Source of the DNA: Strigamia acuminata
Taxonomy: Eukaryota > Arthropoda > Chilopoda > Geophilomorpha > Linotaeniidae
DNA: 64,000 nt
Assembly: GCA_949358305.1 (NCBI GenBank)
Contig: OX442318.1
Coordinates: 14,490,517 to 14,554,516, forward strand
Direction of reading: 5' to 3'
The translations under genes were made by a program, and so were the position numbers. This document shows, piece after piece, positions 56,575 through 64,000 of this stretch. A model generated the notes under the pieces. That model saw only the letters and a program-made list of their open reading frames with translations, was not told the origin of the DNA and ran no database searches. Position 1 is the stretch's first letter, and every line of letters begins with the position of its first letter.

Positions 56575-57316
56575 CTAATGTGCATAAATAGACACAAAAT
56601 TAGTGGGCTTTTTAGATGTCAGGGTGCTAGAAGTGTGAATGATAGTTGGATTACATCAGTTGGTGGAATGCTTCAGGATCAAGTGTGGAATTTTGATTAC
56701 CTGGATTCGATTTGCTCGAATGACATCTAGCCAATCCACTTCCACCTGTGTGATTTCTTAAGCATTTCAAACCTAATCAGTGCATGAACTAGGAACATGA
56801 TGTAACTCCCAAATTTCCTATAGAGAAAACGATATCAGATTCCTAGTATTTTAAATGCGTTTTCCACTAATACTTGACCCAATTGTGCAAACAAATGCCG
56901 TATCTCTCTATTTCGAGAAATACAGCATCACTTGAAGACAAATACAGAGTTTGTTCAATAAAAGCATTACCAAAAGCTGCGTTCAAGAACGAGTAATGAT
57001 CCTTTCCTCCGGTGGATTCAAGGTGACTAGAGCCAAAAACCGCAAACAGAGATTTGCACAAAATACAGTTTCAAGTGATTCTAATTATCGTACTGTATAT
57101 TGTTAATTGGTTTGTGGGGGTCTGATTTTATTAAAAATGACTGTTACTTTAATTCAAACTTTTTATTAACAGGTCGGAAATTCCTAGAAGGAATATCCGG
57201 AATTAGATCAATCAGTTTACAGTTTACGCCATCTGCTGTCACAATTCGTAAGCTTAATTATCAAATTGTGCAAACGAGATTGGTCGTTTAGCGGCACGGT
57301 CCGTACACGTAACAAT
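56575..57316. other. Intergenic, nothing recognised
   Basis: No supported ORF, RNA gene or repeat boundary. Moderately AT-rich unique-looking sequence. Confidence 0.4.
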
Positions 57317-57924
57317 AAGGGGTTTCATTAAATGAGTGATTAGTTGATTACTTTGATTACTTTGATTAGTTGATTATTTGGTGTATCATGTGATTGGATT
57401 CAACCAATCCTGAAAATAATCATTTCATCACATAAGCAACTAATCAAGTAATCAAGTAATCATCCCAAACCATGATTTTCTGCTGACTTGGGCGATTATG
57501 AGTGCTCTATCAACTCAAAACAACATGGCGGCGCCACACCCGCTTCAGCTACACAAGGTCATATTACAATAAAGTGTGCTCAGTTTAGGTTAAACTAAAC
57601 ACAAAAAAACAACTTAGGGAGTTGCAATTGTTACTTGTAGCAACTTTTTTTAAACAATTGCTACGTATCTAGGTTACAGTTTAAACAATTCCGCCCATCG
57701 GAACAATCTACGTGTTACGGTTGCTCGCATCACCTTTTCAGGTTGCCAATGCACGTTTGCACAGAAAGTCATGTGACCAACACAAAAAGTCATGTGACCT
57801 TCACATAATCACACACACCAATAATCACATAATCAGATTTTTTTTGAGCCCTCAATAATTGAGTGATTATGATTATTGCAATAATCAACTAATCAGAATA
57901 ATCACTCATTTAATGAAACCCCTT
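57317..57924. mobile_element. 608-bp TIR element with AAT target duplication
   Basis: The left end AAGGGGTTTCATTAAATGAG continues as a TIR of about 35 bp, and the right end is its complement, flanked by AAT on both sides. GTGATTA/TAATCA motifs recur through both subterminal regions. No coding capacity. Confidence 0.75.
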
Positions 57925-59738
57925 AATATGAAGTCACATTTTCCAGAAAACGAAACAAGCACCCACACACACTCGTCTAAAATAGTAAAATTCAGATTTT
58001 CACTTTTCTGGAAAGCGAGCGCATCTAAACATAGTGATGGCCCCCAAAGTAGAAATAACAACAGACTTACTGGGGCTCTAGGGTCGTGGAAGACAGTTAC
58101 CGCGGCGGCAAACACACATCGGTCTTGCCAGTCTAGTGCAAATCATCCTTTATCACTTTTCTGGTATACCGTGTCCTCACGCTTTAAACGGCATGCCGGT
58201 GAACATGAAATTACCAACTTTTTGAAATTTCACTTACAAAACTTATACCAGCATGCCAGTATAAAGTTAAACATCTAGGTATAAGTTAAAAGGAGGTTTT
58301 TTCTTTGTTCCTGTTTAATTAAAAACTTCTGGATGAATAATTTTGAGTTTTTGAGATATTCTGAAGGTTATTATTTATTATTATAGAAGTTTAGGCCAAT
58401 TTCTTACAGTTTGGACAACTAAAAATGCTTTTTAAGCTATAATTTTGGTGTATTTCTCATTGAAAAATATTTTCATTATTTATAACAACCAGCTGGTAAA
58501 AACGGTATTTACCGGCAGTCTGGGTAAACCTATGCTATACCGGCACACCGCTTAAAGTGACTAATACGGTAACATGAGGCATTTCTGGTCCCTTCAGAAA
58601 GATCAGATATTGAGATCTTGATATATCAGTCAGATTACTCCAATTTGACAAATTATCTTGAGCATTAAGTAATTTTATTTTGCTTAGTGATGGTTCTGGC
58701 CTTGGTAATGTTAACACAAAAAAGAGCTCAACTTATTCGTGTATCAGCTAGTACAGTACCTGTCAAAGTGGCCTTTGTTATTCCATGTTGTCAAACTATT
58801 TTGTAAAGTTTTCTAACAAATTAATGATATTTTAATATTGCTTTTTCTGTTCTATGCAAATGTTATTTGTCTATGATAAAATAACACATTTTGTATGCAT
58901 TTTCCAAGAGTGGAGATTAAAATGTAATGTTTTGATTGTATTAAAATGTTGAAAAGAGAGAGAAAAAGAGAGAAAAAAATAAAGGATTTTTTTCTTTTAA
59001 TCTTTCAATTTATAATTTAGGCATAAGAAGAATTGTGATTGCCGTAAAGTAGAAAATTAAAACTTTTCTTTTCTCTATCTGCAACCGCATTGAGGGTGTA
59101 AATAAGAGATAATTCTGTTGTTTCAAATCCCGTGACTAAATTATACGCAATCACAATGTAATGAAGCGATGAAGATTCGCACTGAATTCAATTTGTCGAA
59201 GCAGACAAACATTTGTCTAACAAATTTTGCATTAATGATTACGTCGTTCACATTATAAATTTTGCGGAAATAACTTGAAGTCTCATTTACCAACCTGGAA
59301 TTATGGCTGCAGCTAATGGATCTGCATGTGACTAGAACAGCAATTTATATTTTATTTTATTAAGTTTTTCTATATTTTCATCTAAACAAATCTATTTCAG
59401 AAAAAATTCTTTCTTCAGGTCTAAATTTGCCTTCCCTAGTCTGGCAATTATATTCTTCTGGTTTGAAATGACATTATTCGGTCTGTACTCTGTTCCGATA
59501 CAACGTTGTCCTAATTCACTGGTGTAGTGGCACAAAAAAGTAGCCCTTATCACATTGTTTAATTGATTAAAAGGGGGAAAAGCAAATAAAATTAATATTT
59601 TATTACCAAATAAATAAAATCAATCCTTCTAATCACTTTTTACACAAAAATTCATTGAAAATAAACAGAACTACTTTTCCGCGTAGACGTAACACGGCTC
59701 AAAATAAGACAACGTTGTATCGGGAACAGAGTATACAA
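57925..59738. other. Intergenic, nothing recognised
   Basis: AT-rich, with only short ORFs lacking domain features. No gene or clear element border seen. Confidence 0.4.
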
Positions 59739-60354
59739 TTGCATTTTCCGGTCTATAATTGCATTTTCCGGTCAAAAATTGCATTTTCCGGTCAAAAATT
59801 TCATTTTCCGGTCAAAAATTTCATTTTCCGGTCAAAAATTTCATTTTCCGGTCAAAAATTTCATTTTCCGGTCAAAAATTTCATTTTCCGGTCAAAAATT
59901 TCATTTTCCGGTCAAAAATTTCATTTTTTTGGTCTAAAATTTCATTTCTCTGGTCTAAAATCGTATTTTTTGGTCAAAAGTTGTATATTTCTGGTCTAAA
60001 GTCGGATATTTCTGGTCTAAAGTAGGATATTTCTGGTCTAAAATTCTATTTCTTGGTCCAAAATTCTATTCCTTGGTCCAAAATTTTATTTCTTGGTCCA
60101 AAATTCTATTCCTTGGTCCAAAATTTTATTTCTTGGTCCAAAATTCTATTCCTTGGTCCAAAATTTTATTTCTTGGTCCAAAATTCTATTTCTTGGTCCA
60201 AAATTCTATTTCTTGGTCCAAAATTCTATTTCTTGGTCCAAAATTCTATTTCTTGGTCCAAAATTCTATTTCTTGGTCCAAAATTCTATTTCTTGGTCCA
60301 AAATTCTATTTCTTGGTCCAAAATTCTATTTCTTGGTCCAAAATTGCATTTTTA
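59739..60354. repeat. 20-bp minisatellite in two variant blocks
   Basis: The first block (about 59739-59925) repeats TTGCATTTTCCGGTCAAAAA. A transition zone at 59925-60045 has TTGGTCTAAAA units. The second block (about 60045-60345) repeats TTCTATTTCTTGGTCCAAAA, alternating early with a TTTTATTTC form. The period stays 20 bp, so ORFs cycle through all frames. Confidence 0.92.
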
Positions 60355-60373
60355 AGCAAACAAAATGCAGCTA

Positions 60374-60560
60374 CAGTCTAAGCTGCGTAGCCCGGACATA
60401 GCACCGACCGGACAGCTGTGTGAACCGGACATTTTGGAGGTCCTGATTTGGTCCCAACCTATTCCCAGCAATACTAAATCCCCTCTCCCATCCGGACAGC
60501 CTTTTAGTCTGGACAAGTTTCTAGGACCCGTCCTATGTCCGGGCTACGCAGCTTTGACTG
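60374..60560. mobile_element. TA-flanked MITE, family B copy 3
   Basis: Ends CAGTCTAAGCTGCGTAGCCC and GGGCTACGCAGCTTTGACTG with TA on both sides; interior CATCCGGACAGCC and GGACCCGTCCTATG match the other copies. It lies 20 bp after the minisatellite. Confidence 0.7.
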
Positions 60561-60562
60561 TA

Positions 60563-61333
60563 TTGTCATCCAGAATTGAATTATTCAGCTTAAAAATCCA
60601 TGTGTTTATTTTTTTTACTTTTCAAAAAATTGCTTGGAATGCCAAAAACGCAGCTACAGCTAGCTCTACGAGGAGGCATTTGCAATCATGTCAAACCCAA
60701 AACGCAACCGACATTTACATTTTTTACTCACATTTTAATCAATTCCCAATGCCATCGATTTGTCGGCCCAATGTGCTATACTCCCTCTGGGCTTCGATTC
60801 ACACCATTAAATTCAGGGACCCAAATCGCTCCATATGTTCATGATAATTTTCTAACCTTCTCTTTCACAAACTTTGACACCGACACTTTCATGCATCATC
60901 TATTCCTAACCTAATACCTGACTGGTATTCGACTAATGACACGGGCATTAACCGTGCTAAAACACAAACCATCACCTTTCCTCCCACCGCATCAGTCTAC
61001 TCTTATTAAAGTCCTGGCTCTGTCTCGTGTTCTCACCACATAAGATCTTGCTATCTAACTTATTCTGAGCTTGCTCCCCCAAGCTAAGTTACAACTCAGG
61101 TTTTCCTGAGCTGTGTTATGCGCTGTTCGCGGTTCTGTAATGCGCTACATTTTTTAGAAAGTGCTGTGTACTGGTAACGGTACCAAAATTAAAAATTTTA
61201 AAAGTTTACCAGGGTTTTGAGGCACATCTCACAGTCACAGAAATCTCGTGAAATCTCACCTACCGAGAGATACATTGCAAAAAAACCAGTACTGATACAG
61301 TACTTGCACAGAAGGTTACGATTTTAAATTGTA
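60563..61333. other. Intergenic, nothing recognised
   Basis: No supported gene. Short ORFs only. Confidence 0.4.
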
Positions 61334-61335
61334 TA

Positions 61336-61637
61336 CAGCAGAGCATCGATTATCGGAACACCAGTTAAACAAACGACCGATTATCCAAACAGCAGTGATC
61401 AATTTTTAAAGCTTTTTAACTCAATTTTCATTGATTTTTTTATTTACATGTACAGTACAGTAAGCTTATGTACAATCCTGCTGACATAAAGTGTTCAGCC
61501 ACTATACATTGACTATGACAAGCGTGTACATTTTATATGCGCAGGATTGTACATAAACCTTATGTCCGATTATGTGAACAAATCGGTTTTATGAGCACCT
61601 ATGTCTTCCAATTAGTTCGAATAATCGATGTTCTACT

Positions 61638-61638
<1 letters not shown>
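61336..61638. mobile_element. pogo/Tigger-like MITE
   Basis: Left end CAGCAGAGCATCGATTATCG and right end (minus strand) CAGTAGAACATCGATTATTCG, flanked by TA. These ends are of the pogo/Tigger type. Inside, TTATGTACAATCCTGC and its exact complement GCAGGATTGTACATAA form a second stem. 303 bp, non-coding. Confidence 0.7.

Positions 61639-61685
<47 letters not shown>
61639..61685. repeat. (TAA)n microsatellite
   Basis: About 15 TAA units begin exactly at the right TA of the pogo-like MITE. Confidence 0.9.
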
Positions 61686-61799
61686 TCAAAAATAACATCA
61701 AAGAGAATTCTAAAACCAATTGAATAAAGTTTGACCGTAATTCAGCGAGCGAATGAATTCAATTATTAAATCTATTCAAATCTTCTCTAAGCAGACTCC

Positions 61800-61803
61800 A
61801 AAA

Positions 61804-61834
<31 letters not shown>

Positions 61835-61839
61835 ATATT
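61800..61839. repeat. (AAAT)n microsatellite
   Basis: About nine AAAT units. Confidence 0.9.
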
Positions 61840-62567
61840 TATTGATTTACTTCTCATATTTCACTTACACTTGACTCGATCATTTCCCGGGATTAACTGC
61901 CTGTATGTTTGTGGAAAGAATTCCTTATTTCCTCTCTAAACTTCCTTTTCCCCATCGCCAGGATTTTGCCAGCTTCGCACAAACACGACGAAATGACATC
62001 GAAAGGTCTTCCTTCGTCTTCTTCTTCTTTCATCTTTGAGTTGTGCCACTGTCGCTCACGTTTGTGTGTGAAGCACTTTTTACGCTTTCTTACACAAACA
62101 CATCCTGGCACCCCATTTCGATGACACGCCGAATGCAATCGTGAAATGCCTTGTCTTTTTCCTTTTCGCCTAACTGTCCCTTCTGACAGATTTGCTTTGC
62201 ACACATTCTGCCAAAAAAACACCTAAAAAAAATATTTACCGGTATATATATATATAAAAAAAAGGAGAACAACCAAAATCAATTAAAACAACCTTTTTTT
62301 ATATGAATTTAAAAAACAGAAAAATATATTCGGGAGTTGCAGTGATGGTAATTTTGTGAGTGAGTTAGATTTTTTTACTTGTTTAATTTTTTTGTTAGAT
62401 TAAAAAAAATTAAATTGATGGTGACTGTAATGTTCCTCATTAAATAACACGACTATAATCCGTCTGCGACCTCGCCACCTAGTGGCCACTTCTACAATCA
62501 TTCATATAAAAACTACAGCGGCCATGATTAATTAAACAACTTGAAGGATGAGTGAGAGTTAATTAAC

Positions 62568-62580
62568 CTTTTATATACGT
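62568..62580 (+). promoter_or_regulatory. Possible TATA-like element upstream of NIT2
   Basis: TTTTATATACG lies about 115-125 bp before the first NIT2 ATG. It is a weak candidate only, in an AT-rich background. Confidence 0.2.
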
Positions 62581-62693
62581 TGACGTGTTGGACGGTTTTG
62601 CTATCGTTCTTTCTGAATTTCAGTTTTCACACCGCGGCGAACGAGTTAAATCGTTCGGAAGAAAGATAACGGTGTATCTCGTATACAAATACC

Positions 62694-64000
62694 ATGCTCT
62701 GCCTCTTCCTGGCTTTTTCTGTGCAAATGGCGCCAACCATTGGCAAAGTTTGTAAACCACATATTAGTCAATAATCCAATATCTATTTCTGGTTAATTTA
62801 GTGTTGTTGTTATCTAAAACAAAGCAAACTGATAAGAAATAAAAAAAAAACTTTAGCTGTGTCCATTCAGAAAATAAAGTAAATATTACTTAGAACGATC
62901 AAAATAATTAAAAATCAGTACCGGTGCCTACAAGTTTCTACAGGGTTGTCTAAGTACAGATCGATACTCTGTTTATTTATTCTAAGATTTGTTTTAGCAA
63001 TACACCCAGAATTAAAATCCATGCTAAAATATATATTTTTTTATATATTTAATCAAAGTTTTGTAGATAATAATTTTAAAAAATAATAAAAAATTACATC
63101 TAGCTACAGGAGTATCCAGCTTTACAAAATGGCGGCCTCTAGTATGTAGCATGGTTTGGCTATCACCTATATTTATTTTGTGTTTTCTGAGATATCCAAG
63201 TTTGTCACTCCTTTTCAGAGTTACGTCTCGGTTTAATACAACTCGGAGTAGGTTTGAACAAAACTGACAATCTATTCCGAGCTTCCAAATTCATCGGCGA
63301 AGCGGTTTCAAATGGAGCCAAAATCATTTCCCTGCCGGTAATGCACAAATCGGAACGACGCTCTAAACAAATGGTCTATAAACCTATCGATACATTTTAG
63401 GAGTGTTTTAATTCACCCTATGGAAACAACTATTTTCCAACATATGCCGAAGAAATTCCCGGTGAAACAACTCAACACCTCGCCTCTTTGGCCAAACAAT
63501 ATCAAATATATTTAATAGGAGGTAAATAATTGAAGGACCCCAAATTTCAAAAACAAAATTACATAAATAATTTTTGAATTTTGTGTTTTTCGTAGGTTCA
63601 ATTCCAGAGGTTGATAATGGGAAATACTACAACTCGTGCGCCGTTTTTGGCCCTAATGGCGACATAATAGCAAAATATCGAAAAGTATTTTTTTTTTACA
63701 TTTAATTATTCTTAATTAAAAAAATATGTATATATTATATTTACCAGATTCATTTATTTGACATCGACATTCCAGGAAAAATCACCTTTATGGAATCGGA
63801 AACTCTTAGTCCAGGAAGCAAGCTAGAAATAATAGATACACGTAAATAAAATAAAATATATATAAAAATATTTTTTGTTTCTTAGAAAAAAAACATTTCT
63901 AAACATTAAAAATAAAAGGAATAAAAACAAGAAACCATTTTCAGCTTATTGCAAGATTGGTTTGGGGATTTGCTTCGACCTTCGTTTCCCCGAAATGGCT
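62694..64000 (+). CDS. NIT2: Omega-amidase NIT2 (nitrilase family), 3' partial
   Basis: Exons: 62694-62747, 63221-63337, 63401-63521, 63596-63684, 63748-63841 and 63945 to beyond the window. The protein matches NIT2, a cytosolic/mitochondrial omega-amidase that hydrolyses alpha-ketoglutaramate and alpha-ketosuccinamate. Visible are [19 protein letters not shown] (catalytic Glu), [17 protein letters not shown] (catalytic Lys) and [10 protein letters not shown] (nucleophile Cys), so all three catalytic residues are intact. Exon phases agree. Two in-frame ATGs (62694, 62727) are possible starts; the upstream one adds a hydrophobic [11 protein letters not shown]. Exon 2 must begin at TTA 63221, after CAGAG; using the CAG two bases earlier breaks the frame. 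Exon 1 is the least certain part. Confidence 0.88.

Noticed and set aside
59739-60354. Tandem repeats that might suggest a CRISPR array
   Set aside because: Units are directly adjacent with no unique spacers, and the window is animal DNA.
59655-60401. Several overlapping ORFs of about 90-114 codons in three frames
   Set aside because: Artefact of the 20-bp tandem array, whose period cycles through the frames.
61893-62222. Minus-strand ORF of 109 codons and an overlapping 60-codon ORF with a Cys/Lys-rich end
   Set aside because: A plausible acceptor lies upstream on the minus strand, but there is no room for convincing 5' exons before NIT2 and I recognise no family. Not strong enough to annotate.

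Overview
The window is animal (metazoan) nuclear DNA from an invertebrate I cannot name. It is AT-rich and intron-dense, with GT-AG introns from about 60 bp to several kb, and it carries many degenerate transposable elements. No bacterial features are present. The phylum is left open: F-type lectin, ApeC and GRL101/relaxin-receptor-like domains occur in many non-vertebrate animals.

Layout. (1) 1-3.65 kb is the 3' end of an LTR retrotransposon: a long open frame running in from outside the window, a polypurine tract and a 1020-bp 3' LTR. (2) 3.65-9.65 kb has no cellular gene. It holds a decayed minus-strand Gypsy-type element with a broken gag between short direct terminal repeats, plus another LTR-like fragment. 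(3) 9,757-55,153 is one plus-strand gene that I assembled from 45 exons. All splice phases agree and the coding length is 8142 nt, which is 2713 residues plus stop. (4) 55.2-62.6 kb is intergenic: hAT-like debris, several terminal-inverted-repeat elements and a 600-bp minisatellite. (5) From 62,694 to the window end lie the first six exons of NIT2 (omega-amidase), cut by the window edge.

The large gene is the main discovery. It encodes a leucine-rich-repeat G-protein-coupled receptor of the GRL101/relaxin-receptor type with a very large mosaic ectodomain. The order is: signal peptide, CNTNAP-type fibrinogen-like domain, CUB, CUB, F-type lectin (fucolectin) split by a complete ApeC domain, F5/8C discoidin, CUB, CUB, C-type lectin, four LDLa modules (one with a triplicated acidic end), second fibrinogen-like domain, three more LDLa-type modules, an optional CUB-like exon pair, LRR N-cap, seven single-exon LRRs, LRR C-cap, seven transmembrane helices, and a cytoplasmic tail resembling part of a protein-kinase C-lobe without catalytic motifs. 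Several carbohydrate- or microbe-recognition modules sit on one GPCR, which suggests (inference) a surface sensor of glycans, microbes or matrix that signals through G proteins.

The introns and flanks hold recognisable short DNA transposons, many with intact TA, TAA or AAT target-site duplications. Several are nested, so their relative ages can be read directly.
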